From Terrimonas sp. (lineage in GTDB: Bacteria > Bacteroidota > Bacteroidia > Chitinophagales > Chitinophagaceae): 64,000 nt of DNA. The DNA is taken from contig WGMO01000008.1 of assembly GCA_016125075.1 (NCBI GenBank), positions 1-64,000 on the forward strand. Direction: 5' to 3'. The notes beneath the pieces were generated by a model. That model was not told the DNA's origin. It saw only the letters and a program-made list of their open reading frames with translations, and did no database searches. Shown here one piece after another: positions 36,043 to 44,989 of the stretch. The first letter of the stretch is position 1. Every line of letters starts with the position of its first letter. The position numbers were made by a program, and so were the translations under genes.

Positions 36043-37368
36043 GTGAAAAAAACTTTTCCCATAATTGTCATACTGATTTCTATTTCACTGATTGGGATCA
36101 TCCTGATCCAGCTTTCGTGGATAAAAAGTATGACGATCTCAAAGGAGGACCAGCTGGATAACCAGTTGAATGCCGCCACGAGGATGGTGGGAGAGGAACT
36201 GGCCATGTATAAAAGCAATAATTACAATAACCCCGTTTTCAAAGATAATTTCTCCCTCGATTTATTAAAACCTACCACCATTGGTCACCGCTTCAAAACT
36301 GCTGAGATCAATGAAAAAATCAGTAAGGCTTTTGAATTGAACGGGATGAAAGATACGAGGTTCGAGTTTGGGCTGGCCACTACCACTTCGCTGGGAGATG
36401 CCTATATAGAAAGGCAGACACCGGGATTTGAAAAACTCAGTTATGATTCTTCGCATTGTATAAAGGCCATTTTCCCCATTGTGGCGCCCGGGGGTAGTTT
36501 TTTGGAAAATCTTTCACCCGATGAAATCCTGATTGTTGCCATTCCCAATATCAAAACGGTTGTCTTTAAGCAGTTGCGGTGGAAGATCGGGACGGCCATT
36601 CTCTTCACCATCATTATATTCGCGGCTTTCTTCCTAACGGTGAATACCATGTTGCGGCAGAAAAAACTCAGTGAGATCAAGAATGACTTCATTAACAATA
36701 TGACCCATGAATTCAAAACGCCGTTGGCCACCATCTCCCTGGCGGTGGATGCGTTGAAGAATGAAAAAGTCATGACCGATAAGACCCGTATGTCTTATTT
36801 CAGCGGGATCATCAAGGAAGAAAACAAAAGGATGCACCGGCAGGTGGAAACCATTCTTAAAGCTGCCCTGATGGAGAAACAGGAAGTGGAACTGATGCTC
36901 AAACCGGTGAACGCCCACCAGGTAATTACAGAGATCGCCGATAATTTTAAACTGCAGCTTGAAGAAAAAGCCGGTTCATTTGAAATTTCGCTGCAGGCAG
37001 AAAATGACCTGATCAATGCCGACGAGGTCCATTTTCCCAATCTCATCAATAACCTGATTGATAATGCCGTGAAATATGCGAAAGACAATATTCCCCCGCT
37101 GATCAGGATCAGCACCAGTTCCGACAAAAAAAAACTGTTTATTGTGATTGAGGACAATGGCATCGGGATGAGTAAGGAAACCGTCAAAAGGATATTTGAA
37201 AAGTTTTACCGGGCGCATACCGGCAACCTGCATAATGTAAAGGGATTTGGTCTTGGCCTCAGTTATGTAAAAACAATGGTGGAGGCCCATGGCGGAACCA
37301 TCAAAGCAGACAGCATGATCGGGAAAGGTAGTGTCTTTTCTCTCTCTTTTCCCCTGGCTAAAACCTAG
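36043..37368 (+). CDS. Sensor histidine kinase, orphan
   Basis: 441-residue inner membrane kinase starting with GTG. First helix FPIIVILISISLIGIILIQLSW, a periplasmic sensor region (about 30-180), second helix FTIIIFAAFFLTVNTML, HisKA with the phosphorylated His in NNMTHEFKTPLATI (about 226), and HATPase with DNAVKYAKDN, EDNGIGMSKE and GFGLGLSYVK. It resembles RprX-type kinases, which usually have a response regulator gene next to them; here none is present. Its stop codon shares three bases with the stop of queA on the other strand. Confidence 0.92.
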   Translation: MKKTFPIIVILISISLIGIILIQLSWIKSMTISKEDQLDNQLNAATRMVGEELAMYKSNNYNNPVFKDNFSLDLLKPTTIGHRFKTAEINEKISKAFELNGMKDTRFEFGLATTTSLGDAYIERQTPGFEKLSYDSSHCIKAIFPIVAPGGSFLENLSPDEILIVAIPNIKTVVFKQLRWKIGTAILFTIIIFAAFFLTVNTMLRQKKLSEIKNDFINNMTHEFKTPLATISLAVDALKNEKVMTDKTRMSYFSGIIKEENKRMHRQVETILKAALMEKQEVELMLKPVNAHQVITEIADNFKLQLEEKAGSFEISLQAENDLINADEVHFPNLINNLIDNAVKYAKDNIPPLIRISTSSDKKKLFIVIEDNGIGMSKETVKRIFEKFYRAHTGNLHNVKGFGLGLSYVKTMVEAHGGTIKADSMIGKGSVFSLSFPLAKT

Positions 37369-38600
37369 TCGACCCATATCAGGTTACCATCCCCGTAACT
37401 TAAAAATCTGAAATCATTTTCAAGCGCATACTGGTAGACCGTTTTCCAGGTATCCCCGATGAGGGCGGCCACCAGCAACAATAATGTTGACTGTGGCTGG
37501 TGGAAATTCGTGATGAGTATGTTGACGATTTTTGTGCGGTAACCCGGTGCCGCTATCAACTGGGTTTTCGTGATCAGTTCCTGTAAATCATGATCACGCA
37601 TCCAGCGGAGCAGGGATCCCAGGGCATCGGGTACGGGTACCCGCTTTTCTTCGAGGGCATAGGCTTCCCATTGCGAAAGCCACAGATCCTGTGGTTGGAT
37701 GGCGGGTTGTAACCAGGTTTTTACACCCAGCCAATACAGGCTTTCAAGGGTCCTGTAGGAGGTGGTGCCAACAGCAGCAATCACCTTGCCGGGATGATCG
37801 AGGATATTACTGATCGAGTTTAGCCTGATATGAATAAACTCTGCATGCATTTCATGTTCAAGCATCGTAGCCGATTTAACCGGCTTGAAGGTTCCGGCAC
37901 CCACATGCAGGGTTACAAAATCATGCCTGATGTTTTTCCGTTCAAGCGTTTCAAACACATGCCGGGTAAAATGAAGTCCGGCTGTTGGGGCAGCGACCGA
38001 TCCGTTGAAGCGGGCATAAATGGTCTGGTACCGTTCGGCATCACTGGATTCGGCAGCTCTTTTGATATAGGGGGGTAAAGGAATGGCGCCGGCTGCATGA
38101 AGGATTTCCGCAAAACTGGTCGAAGGGACATCCCAACGCAGCTCAAGAGTAAAACTATCACCTGATTTTTCACAATATGCTGCCTGCAATATTGATTCCC
38201 TTTCCCGGACCCGGATTTTTTTTTCGAGTACCTGGCCGGGTTTCCATTTGGAGGCGCCACCGATCAGGCATTTCCAGGATACCTGGTTCTCCTGCTGCAG
38301 GGCGGTGCTGATATCACCATACCGGCTATCCGGTTCGAGACAGAATATCTCCACCTGCCCACCGGTGGGTTTTTGAAAAAGGATCCTGGCTTCCACCACT
38401 TTGGTGTCATTGAAAATAAGCAACGCGTTTTCCGGTAGATGATCGGCAATATCACGGTAGACAGATGTCGATAGATTGCCTTTTTTGCAGATCAGCAGTT
38501 TTGAACGGTCTCGTTCTTCCAGCGGGTATTCGGCAATTTTTTCCTTGGGGAGCGAATAGCTAAAATCGCTTATGCGTATATGTTGGGGATGCGGCTTCAT
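37365..38600 (-). CDS. queA: tRNA preQ1(34) S-adenosylmethionine ribosyltransferase-isomerase
   Basis: Makes epoxyqueuosine at tRNA position 34 by transferring ribose from SAM. ATG 38600 gives MKPHPQHIRISDFSYSLPKEKIAEYP, which fits the family; the track start (38657) adds 19 unlikely residues. 411 residues, longer than E. coli QueA but usual for this phylum. Signatures: ERDRSKLLI, ALLIFNDTKVVEAR, SVAAPTAGLHFT, and NILITNFHQPQSTLLLLV. It lies 31 bases after the DUF3052 gene and is probably co-transcribed with it. Confidence 0.95.
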   Translation of the reverse strand: MKPHPQHIRISDFSYSLPKEKIAEYPLEERDRSKLLICKKGNLSTSVYRDIADHLPENALLIFNDTKVVEARILFQKPTGGQVEIFCLEPDSRYGDISTALQQENQVSWKCLIGGASKWKPGQVLEKKIRVRERESILQAAYCEKSGDSFTLELRWDVPSTSFAEILHAAGAIPLPPYIKRAAESSDAERYQTIYARFNGSVAAPTAGLHFTRHVFETLERKNIRHDFVTLHVGAGTFKPVKSATMLEHEMHAEFIHIRLNSISNILDHPGKVIAAVGTTSYRTLESLYWLGVKTWLQPAIQPQDLWLSQWEAYALEEKRVPVPDALGSLLRWMRDHDLQELITKTQLIAAPGYRTKIVNILITNFHQPQSTLLLLVAALIGDTWKTVYQYALENDFRFLSYGDGNLIWVD

Positions 38601-38631
38601 ACAACTAACTGTTGTGGGGTATCCTGCAAAT

Positions 38632-39045
38632 TTAATGACGTTTCGCCATGGGAACAACCAGTTTTAAACCGCTCCAGGTTTCCGTTACCGCGCAAACTTT
38701 TACATCTACGAGGTCGTTTTGCAAAGCATAATGCCGGATATCGTCTTCGAGGATATCGGTAGGGATACCCGAACTTTTTTTATACCAGGATACCCATATG
38801 ACCAGGGCCCTGTTTTTTTTGATCATTGGTTTGATTTTTCTCATGGATGCCCTGAACGCCTTCTTGTCCGCTGCAAACAGATGGATCAGGTCGGGTGTTT
38901 CCTTATGCCTGGCCATTTGTGTGCTGATATCGGTTCCCAACCAGTCGGCATAGTGCTCAGGGGGGTTGATCAGCATCAGTTTCATGCTGGGGCTGATACC
39001 CAGTTTCTTCCCTAATGGGGTATTCGAATAGCCGGCTGAAGACAT
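38632..39045 (-). CDS. DUF3052 family protein
   Basis: 137 residues from ATG 39045 (MSSAGYSNTPLGKKLGI, the usual family start); the track start adds 18 residues. Family features are LMLINPPEHYADWLG and LVIWVSWYKKSSGIPTD. Function unknown. A box TTAATTTG, one base off the -7 consensus, ends four bases before the ATG. It is divergent from mraZ and shares its upstream region with the dcw cluster. Confidence 0.75.
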   Translation of the reverse strand: MSSAGYSNTPLGKKLGISPSMKLMLINPPEHYADWLGTDISTQMARHKETPDLIHLFAADKKAFRASMRKIKPMIKKNRALVIWVSWYKKSSGIPTDILEDDIRHYALQNDLVDVKVCAVTETWSGLKLVVPMAKRH

Positions 39046-39091
39046 CTTACAAATTAATGAAACCACCTGTGAAAATTGTCTGCGTCGAGGA

Positions 39092-39141
39092 TTATGCACA
39101 GTAGTTGATACTTATTCACCCTAATTCACAGCTAATTCACA
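39092..39141 (+). repeat. Four phased 9-base repeats resembling DnaA boxes
   Basis: TTATGCACA (39092), TTATTCACC (39112), TAATTCACA (39122) and TAATTCACA (39133), all on one strand, with starts 20, 10 and 11 bases apart, so on one face of the helix. Against the DnaA box TTATCCACA they have 1, 2, 2 and 2 mismatches. They lie between the DUF3052 promoter and mraZ. Confidence 0.45.
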
Positions 39142-39247
39142 TAATTTGCTCACTAATATTTCTTCGATCTTCCAAAGTGTGCGCTCCAACTGGCTTTCAG
39201 CCATTTTTTCTTTGTGGAAAAAATAAAGAGACAAAAATTTGATTATT

Positions 39248-39272
39248 AAGTGGGAAAAAGTGTTATTTTGTG
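39248..39272 (+). promoter_or_regulatory. Candidate MraZ operator upstream of mraZ
   Basis: Three blocks at exact 10-base period: AAGTG (39248), AAGTG (39258), TTGTG (39268). MraZ proteins are known to bind short G-rich direct repeats spaced at ten bases upstream of their own gene (TGGG type in E. coli, AAAGTG type in mycoplasmas). The site lies 35-60 bases before the mraZ ATG. Confidence 0.55.
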
Positions 39273-39307
39273 TCAATCTTTACAAAAATTGATACAATTA
39301 CCTGATA

Positions 39308-39763
39308 ATGATAGGTTTTCTCGGCGAATTCGAGGCTACTTTAGACGCAAAGGGTCGTTTTCTTCTACCGGCAGGCTTCAAGAAGCAGCTACCGGAAGAA
39401 GAAAATAGCCGGTTTGTAATTAACAGGGGATTTGAAAGATGTTTAAGTCTGTACCCTATAAAAAACTGGGAACCGCTCTTTGCCGATATCAGTAACATCG
39501 ACGAGTTTGACGAAGAAGCCCGGCAGTTCCGGCGGTATTTTTTAAATGGGGCCACTTACGTGGAGCCGGATACAGCCGGCCGTTTGCTGGTTCCGGGAAA
39601 TTTGAAAGCATATGCAGGTCTGGACAAGAATATTGTCCTGGTATCAGCGGTAAAAAAAATAGAAATCTGGGATAGTAGTAAGTACCACCAGCTCTTTGAT
39701 TCATTATCTGCGGAAGATTACAGTAAACTGGCTAAAAAAGTGATGGGTAAGCCGAATACCTGA
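39308..39763 (+). CDS. mraZ: MraZ, transcriptional regulator of the division/cell wall cluster
   Basis: DNA-binding protein of the AbrB type that controls the dcw operon. 151 residues with two half-repeats, each holding the family motif: DAKGRFLLPAGFKK (near 13) and DTAGRLLVPGNLKA (near 88). First gene of the cluster; its stop overlaps the rsmH start (TGATG), implying coupling. Phased repeats upstream are its likely operator. Confidence 0.96.
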   Translation: MIGFLGEFEATLDAKGRFLLPAGFKKQLPEEENSRFVINRGFERCLSLYPIKNWEPLFADISNIDEFDEEARQFRRYFLNGATYVEPDTAGRLLVPGNLKAYAGLDKNIVLVSAVKKIEIWDSSKYHQLFDSLSAEDYSKLAKKVMGKPNT

Positions 39764-40758
39764 TGTCGGGAAAAGTTATGAGTAAGAAAAAGAAAATAAC
39801 TGCTGATAACTTGGAAATCACAAAAGCAAACGACGCCGGCACCGCCTCCTCAGCATATCATATTCCGGTTTTACTCCACTCAACCATCGGGTTGCTGCAA
39901 ATAAAACCGGGGGGTATCTATGTTGACTGCACATTTGGTGGTGGGGGGCATGCGAGGGCGATCCTGGAAAAACTGGGACCTGAAGGAAGGCTGATAGCTT
40001 TTGACCAGGATGAGGATGCCAGAAAGAACCTGCCCGACGACCCGAGGCTTTTGTTTATCCCTCAGAATTTTCGGCACCTGCAACGGTTTCTCCGCCTGCA
40101 TCAGGTTACAGCAGTCGATGGCATATTGGCCGACCTGGGTGTGAGCAGTCATCAGTTTGACCAGGGCGAAAGAGGATTTTCCATTCGCTTTGAAGGAGAA
40201 CTGGACATGCGGATGGACCAGCGGCAAAACCAGAAAGCGCTTGATGTGGTGCGTACTTACAGTGAACAGCAACTGCACAAATTGTTTGAGCAGTATGGCG
40301 AAGTGACGAATGCCAAAACCCTGGCAAAAACAATTGTTGCAGCCAGGAGTATTACACCCATCCGGAAAACAGAGGATTTTAAGCAAGCACTCCGCGGAAT
40401 CGTAAAAGGAAATCCACAGAAATACTTTGCCCAGGTTTTCCAGGCTTTGCGAATTGAAGTTAATGATGAGCTCGGCTCATTAAAGGAACTGTTGCAGCAA
40501 ATCCCGGATCTGTTGAAACCCGGTGGCAGGGTAGCCATTATCACATTCCATTCATTAGAGGACAGGTTAGTGAAGAATTTTTTTCGTCAGGGAACATTCG
40601 AAGAGACGGAGGGTAACCCTTTTATCATGCAGGAAAGCAGGAATGAACTGACAGTCATTACAAAAAAACCCGTGGTGGCAGAGCCCGGGGAAATAAAAGC
40701 CAACAGCAGGTCGAGGAGCGCGAAATTAAGAGTGGCTGAAAAAATAAAGAAAGATTGA
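39763..40758 (+). CDS. rsmH: 16S rRNA (cytosine1402-N4)-methyltransferase
   Basis: Methylates C1402 of 16S rRNA (old name MraW). The SAM site VDCTFGGGGHARAIL, the LADLGVSSHQFD motif and the tail NSRSRSAKLRVAEK are intact. 331 residues including a 30-residue polar head; the ATG at 39778 is an alternative start. A 120-base gap with a hairpin follows before ftsL, unusual for this cluster. Confidence 0.97.
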   Translation: MSGKVMSKKKKITADNLEITKANDAGTASSAYHIPVLLHSTIGLLQIKPGGIYVDCTFGGGGHARAILEKLGPEGRLIAFDQDEDARKNLPDDPRLLFIPQNFRHLQRFLRLHQVTAVDGILADLGVSSHQFDQGERGFSIRFEGELDMRMDQRQNQKALDVVRTYSEQQLHKLFEQYGEVTNAKTLAKTIVAARSITPIRKTEDFKQALRGIVKGNPQKYFAQVFQALRIEVNDELGSLKELLQQIPDLLKPGGRVAIITFHSLEDRLVKNFFRQGTFEETEGNPFIMQESRNELTVITKKPVVAEPGEIKANSRSRSAKLRVAEKIKKD

Positions 40759-40830
40759 TACCCTGGATAGTTGCGTGACAAACAAAGATTGAAAATTTTA
40801 TAATCTATATCCCTTGAAGCAAAATGGTTG

Positions 40831-40858
40831 CTGTGCCATACTTTCCAGTGTGGCATAG
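40831..40858 (+). other. Stem-loop between rsmH and ftsL
   Basis: CTGTGCCATAC pairs with GTGTGGCATAG across the loop TTTCCA (11 pairs, two of them G-T). No T-tract follows, and the stem ends 20 bases before the ftsL ATG. Confidence 0.45.
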
Positions 40859-40878
40859 TAAACCTTAATCAGGATCAG

Positions 40879-41214
40879 ATGAACCAGCAACAACCTATAA
40901 AAGAGAAAGAGCCAAAACTGGATTGGAAACGTTGGTTAAACTACAGTTCCATCGTTCGCCAGCTTCCTTTTTTTCTTTTTCTTACCCTGCTGGCAGTCAT
41001 CTATATCTATAACGGGCACTATGCGGATAAAACCATCAGGAAAATCAACAGTACGGCCCGGGAAGTGAAGGAACTGCAATATGAATACAAGACACTGAAA
41101 GGGGAAATCATGGGGCAGAGCAAATTGAGCGAATTGGTGAAAGCGGTTGAACCCCTGGGATTGAAAGAAATGCAGGAACCCCCGGTCGTTGTCAGGACGG
41201 GTGATGGCAATTGA
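40879..41214 (+). CDS. ftsL: FtsL-like cell division protein
   Basis: 111-residue bitopic membrane protein; I start at ATG 40879 (MNQQQPIKEKEPKLDWKRW) because the track start adds 17 residues spanning the hairpin. One membrane helix (LPFFLFLTLLAVIYIYN), then a periplasmic coiled coil (TIRKINSTAREVKELQYEYK) and an end with VKAVEPLGLKEM. Sequence conservation of FtsL is low, so position between rsmH and ftsI is part of the evidence. Part of the FtsQLB scaffold. Confidence 0.85.
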   Translation: MNQQQPIKEKEPKLDWKRWLNYSSIVRQLPFFLFLTLLAVIYIYNGHYADKTIRKINSTAREVKELQYEYKTLKGEIMGQSKLSELVKAVEPLGLKEMQEPPVVVRTGDGN

Positions 41215-41291
41215 ACAGAACATGACAGCCCTATTCGGTTTTGGCCGAAGCGGGCTGCTACCATAAACAACTAAGCACAAACACAGGGTCA

Positions 41292-43400
41292 TTGGAAATC
41301 AAACGTGACATATTGTGGAGAGTCTATCTCAGTTTCATAGGCATTGCCTTGCTGAGTATGCTGGTCCTGGGAAGGGCATTTTACATCCAGCGTTTCCAGG
41401 GTGAATTCTGGAGAAGTATGAGCGACAGCCTACACCAGCGCATCCAGGAAATTGATCCCGAACGCGGCACCATCTACAGTGAAGACGGACAAATGCTGAG
41501 CACGTCATTACCCACCTTTGATATCTACATGGACTTTGGGGCAGATGGACTGAGGGAAAAGGGCGGAAAAAGATTCAGGGAAAACGTCGATTCATTCGCC
41601 TACCATATGGCGGTCCTGTTTAAGGATAAAACCAAATCAGCCTATACCCGCGAATTACAGGCAGCATATAAGGAAAAGAAAAGGTACTACCTGCTGAAAA
41701 AGAAAATGTCTTTTGAAGATTACAAGGCATTCCGGGATTTCCCGCTGGTGCGGTATGGAAGAAACAAGAGCGGTGTGATCGCCGAGGTGAACAGCATGCG
41801 ACTGATGCCTTATGGCTTAATGGCAAACCGTACCATTGGCCTCGCAAGGGATAATGCCGATAATGTGGGACTGGAGAGAACCTACGATTCACTCCTGAAG
41901 GGGCAAACCGGAAAAAGGCTTATCCGTTTTATTTCCGGGGGAGCAGCCATACCTGTGGACGGGTACGAGATCGAACCGGAAGACGGGCGTGATATCATTA
42001 CGACCATCGATGTCAATATACAGGATGTGGCCGAGACCGCACTCATGAAAAAAATGGAAGAGAGTGCCGCACAATATGGTACCTGTATCGTGATGGAAAC
42101 CCGGACCGGGAAAATAAAAGCGATCGCCAATCTCGGACGCCAGGATGACGGAGCCTATTGGGAAGATTATAATTATGCCCTGCGGACCACCGAGCCGGGT
42201 TCAACCATCAAACTGGCCACTTTCTTATCCACCTTAAGCGAAGGAACGGTTAAAGAGAATGATCTCGTAGAAGTTGGCACTACCGGTAGTGCTTTTGTTG
42301 GCGTTAGGAATGTGAATGATGCTGAACGGGCGCCCAAGCCTGTGCTGACCGTTAAAGAATGCTTTGCGCATAGTTCCAATGTGGGTATGAGCAAGGTTGC
42401 CTATAAAACCTTTGCCGGCAATCCCTCAAAATTCAAGGATTATTTACACCGCTATCACCTGGACCAGCGTACAGGTATTGACCTGGTGGGGGAAGAGCAA
42501 CCCCGGATGCTGAAGCTTACCAGGAACAGCCAGGGATTGAACGCCATGATCACCATGAGTTTTGGCTATGCGATTGAAGTGAGCCCGCTCCAAACACTCA
42601 CCTTATATAATGCTATCGCCAACAATGGTACCATGATGAAGCCCTATCTCGTGAACAGCATCCAGAACAGCGGGGTAACCTTGAAACAGTTTTCACCCAC
42701 CGTGCTGGAAGAAAAAATCGGTGATAAACAGGTTATCAATGCAGCAAAGAACGCTATGGAAATGGTGATATCTGAAGGAACAGGTAAACCTGCTTTTAAA
42801 GATATGCCCTTCCCCGTGGCCGGTAAAACCGGGACCGCCCATGTTGCAGACGGAAGGATCAAATATCATGATGGTGTATACCAGGCCTCCTTTGTGGGGT
42901 ATTTCCCTGCCAACGATCCCCAGTATACCTGCATTGTCGTGATCAGGACACGCCCCCATGCTGCACAACATTATGGCGGGCAGCTGGCTGCACCGGTCTT
43001 CAGGGAAATAGCGACAAAGCTATACCTGATGAATATTGAAAAGAAAACACCCAACTATTTTTTGGCATCACCCGACAGCAGCAATTATTTCTATGCAGGT
43101 AATGCAAAAGATATAAAGGAAGTGTATCAGACCCTTCATTTGGATATCCGCGATTCTGCAGTCGGCCATCCCTGGGGTTTTGTTCAACGTGAAAATGCTT
43201 TGCCGGTTGTAAAAGACCTGGCGTTCAATCAACAGACTGTTCCCAATATCATCGGTATGGGGTTGAAAGATGCCTTGTTCCTCCTGGAGGAGAGAGGGGT
43301 AAATGTACGGGTGAATGGAAAAGGAAAGGTGCAGTCACAGTCGGTAGGTGCCGGAACTGCGGTTTCGAAAGGGATGATCATGAATATTGACCTGGAATAA
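41292..43400 (+). CDS. ftsI: Septal penicillin-binding protein FtsI (PBP3-type transpeptidase) with PASTA domain
   Basis: Crosslinks septal peptidoglycan. I place the start at TTG 41292, giving MEIKRDILWRVYLSFIGIAL, which matches the usual N-terminus; the track start is an earlier TTG in the intergenic space. 702 residues: one membrane helix (about 12-32), dimerisation domain, transpeptidase with STIK (in EPGSTIKLATFL), SSN (AHSSNVGMS) and KTG (GKTGTAHV), and a C-terminal PASTA domain (VPNIIGMGLKDALFLLEERG). Partner of FtsW. Its end touches murE. Confidence 0.95.
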   Translation: MEIKRDILWRVYLSFIGIALLSMLVLGRAFYIQRFQGEFWRSMSDSLHQRIQEIDPERGTIYSEDGQMLSTSLPTFDIYMDFGADGLREKGGKRFRENVDSFAYHMAVLFKDKTKSAYTRELQAAYKEKKRYYLLKKKMSFEDYKAFRDFPLVRYGRNKSGVIAEVNSMRLMPYGLMANRTIGLARDNADNVGLERTYDSLLKGQTGKRLIRFISGGAAIPVDGYEIEPEDGRDIITTIDVNIQDVAETALMKKMEESAAQYGTCIVMETRTGKIKAIANLGRQDDGAYWEDYNYALRTTEPGSTIKLATFLSTLSEGTVKENDLVEVGTTGSAFVGVRNVNDAERAPKPVLTVKECFAHSSNVGMSKVAYKTFAGNPSKFKDYLHRYHLDQRTGIDLVGEEQPRMLKLTRNSQGLNAMITMSFGYAIEVSPLQTLTLYNAIANNGTMMKPYLVNSIQNSGVTLKQFSPTVLEEKIGDKQVINAAKNAMEMVISEGTGKPAFKDMPFPVAGKTGTAHVADGRIKYHDGVYQASFVGYFPANDPQYTCIVVIRTRPHAAQHYGGQLAAPVFREIATKLYLMNIEKKTPNYFLASPDSSNYFYAGNAKDIKEVYQTLHLDIRDSAVGHPWGFVQRENALPVVKDLAFNQQTVPNIIGMGLKDALFLLEERGVNVRVNGKGKVQSQSVGAGTAVSKGMIMNIDLE

Positions 43401-43422
43401 AAACTGGATAGGATTGGCCGTA

Positions 43423-44880
43423 TTGCAAGACATATTATACAAGGTGAAAATCAGGTCGGTGGCAGGAAGTACGGCTATAGCTGTCAGTGATATACAGATC
43501 GATTCGAGAAAACTGACAAAAGGTTCTTTGTTTATCGCGGTAAGCGGCGTAAAGGCGGATGGCCATGACTTTATCAGCCAAGCAATCGAGGCCGGAGCAG
43601 TTGCCATCGTCGTGGAAAAAATGCCAGCATCCCTCAGCAGCGAAGTGGTATTTGTGCAGGTGGAAAACAGTGCGGCGGCAGCAGGGATCATCGCCCATAA
43701 TTTTTATGGCCGCCCTTCGGAAGCCGTGAAACTGGTGGGGGTTACCGGTACAAATGGTAAAACAACAATTGTTACGCTGTTGTATAAGCTCTTTACAGTA
43801 TTGGGTTATCAATGCGGGTTAGTGAGTACGGTGGAAAACAGGATCGGGGATGCCGTGATTCCGGCTACCCATACCACACCGGATGCTGTTAGCCTGAATG
43901 CATTGCTCAAAAAAATGGTGGAGGCCGGCTGTACCCATGTATTCATGGAAAACAGCTCCCATGCCATTCACCAGCACCGGACAACCGGTCTGCATTTCAG
44001 CGGTGCGGTATTCAGCAATATCACGCATGACCACCTGGATTATCACCAAACGTTTGATGAATATATCCGGGTAAAGAAATCCTTTTTCGACGGGTTGCCT
44101 TCCAGTGCATTTGCCATTAGCAATCTGGATGAAAAAAGGGGAACGGTGATGTTGCAAAATACCGCTGCCAGGAAGTTTTTCTACAGCCTCCGCACCCTGG
44201 CCGATTTTAAAGGGAAGATCCTGGAGAACGGCCTCACCGGTTTATTGATGACCGTGAATGAACAGGAAGTGCATTTCCGGCTGATTGGTGAATTCAATGC
44301 CTATAACCTGCTGGCAGTTTATGGAACGGCCATTTGCCTCGGGCAGGATAAGCAGGAAGTGCTGAGATGTTTGAGTGTGCTGACGGGTGCAGAAGGAAGG
44401 TTTGACTATATGGTTTCACCGAAGGAAAAGATCATCGCGATCGTGGATTATGCACATACCCCGGATGCGCTCCTGAATGTGCTGTCGACGATTAAAAAAC
44501 TGAAGAAAGGGAATGAGCAGCTGATAACGGTAGTGGGTTGCGGGGGTGACCGGGATAAGACCAAGCGACCGGTGATGGCAACGGTGGCCTGTGAACATAG
44601 CGACAAGGTCATTTTTACGAGTGATAACCCGAGGACAGAAGACCCTGTGCAGATCATTAAAGATATGGAAGCGGGTTTGGGAGCGGCGGCAAAAAGAAAA
44701 TACCTGTCGATTGTTGACCGAAAAGAGGCGATCAAAACGGCTGTCAGCCTGGCCCAGCGCGAAGACATAATACTGGTGGCAGGAAAGGGTCACGAAAAGT
44801 ACCAGGAGATCATGGGGGTGAGAAACCATTTTGATGATAAGGAAATGGTGAATTTGATCTTTCGGGAACAGGACAAATAA
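43423..44880 (+). CDS. murE: UDP-MurNAc-tripeptide ligase MurE
   Basis: Adds the third residue to the peptidoglycan stem peptide. P-loop VTGTNGKTTIVTLLY, THTTPDAVSLN, and the substrate-specificity motif DNPRTEDP, which indicates meso-diaminopimelate. No ATG fits the start; TTG 43423 (MQDILYKVKIRSVAG) is preferred over TTG 43387, which overlaps ftsI. 485 residues. The following 138-base gap is where murF lies in many bacteria; no murF is present here. Confidence 0.95.
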   Translation: MQDILYKVKIRSVAGSTAIAVSDIQIDSRKLTKGSLFIAVSGVKADGHDFISQAIEAGAVAIVVEKMPASLSSEVVFVQVENSAAAAGIIAHNFYGRPSEAVKLVGVTGTNGKTTIVTLLYKLFTVLGYQCGLVSTVENRIGDAVIPATHTTPDAVSLNALLKKMVEAGCTHVFMENSSHAIHQHRTTGLHFSGAVFSNITHDHLDYHQTFDEYIRVKKSFFDGLPSSAFAISNLDEKRGTVMLQNTAARKFFYSLRTLADFKGKILENGLTGLLMTVNEQEVHFRLIGEFNAYNLLAVYGTAICLGQDKQEVLRCLSVLTGAEGRFDYMVSPKEKIIAIVDYAHTPDALLNVLSTIKKLKKGNEQLITVVGCGGDRDKTKRPVMATVACEHSDKVIFTSDNPRTEDPVQIIKDMEAGLGAAAKRKYLSIVDRKEAIKTAVSLAQREDIILVAGKGHEKYQEIMGVRNHFDDKEMVNLIFREQDK

Positions 44881-44909
44881 AGAGAATTGGACGGACACTA
44901 ATCATAAAA

Positions 44910-44946
44910 AGGTCGGGTGTGAAGAACAATAATTCATCACCGACCT
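44910..44946 (+). other. Stem-loop 1 in the murE-mraY gap
   Basis: AGGTCGG(G)TG-TGAA pairs with TTCA(T)CA-CCGACCT: 13 pairs with two single-base bulges and a nine-base loop. No T-tract follows. Confidence 0.5.
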
Positions 44947-44969
44947 CAGGAAAAACCCAGGCACGGTTT

Positions 44970-44989
44970 CCCTCCCGCTGACGGGAGGG
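44970..44989 (+). other. Stem-loop 2 in the murE-mraY gap
   Basis: CCCTCCCG pairs perfectly with CGGGAGGG across CTGA. Very G+C-rich and without a T-tract; resembles a small dispersed palindromic repeat, which a genome search would settle. Confidence 0.5.

Noticed and set aside
37136-37144. A9 run in the histidine kinase (and A9 in queA near 38216)
   Set aside because: No domain border at these positions; lysine codons are often AAA here, so such runs arise by chance.
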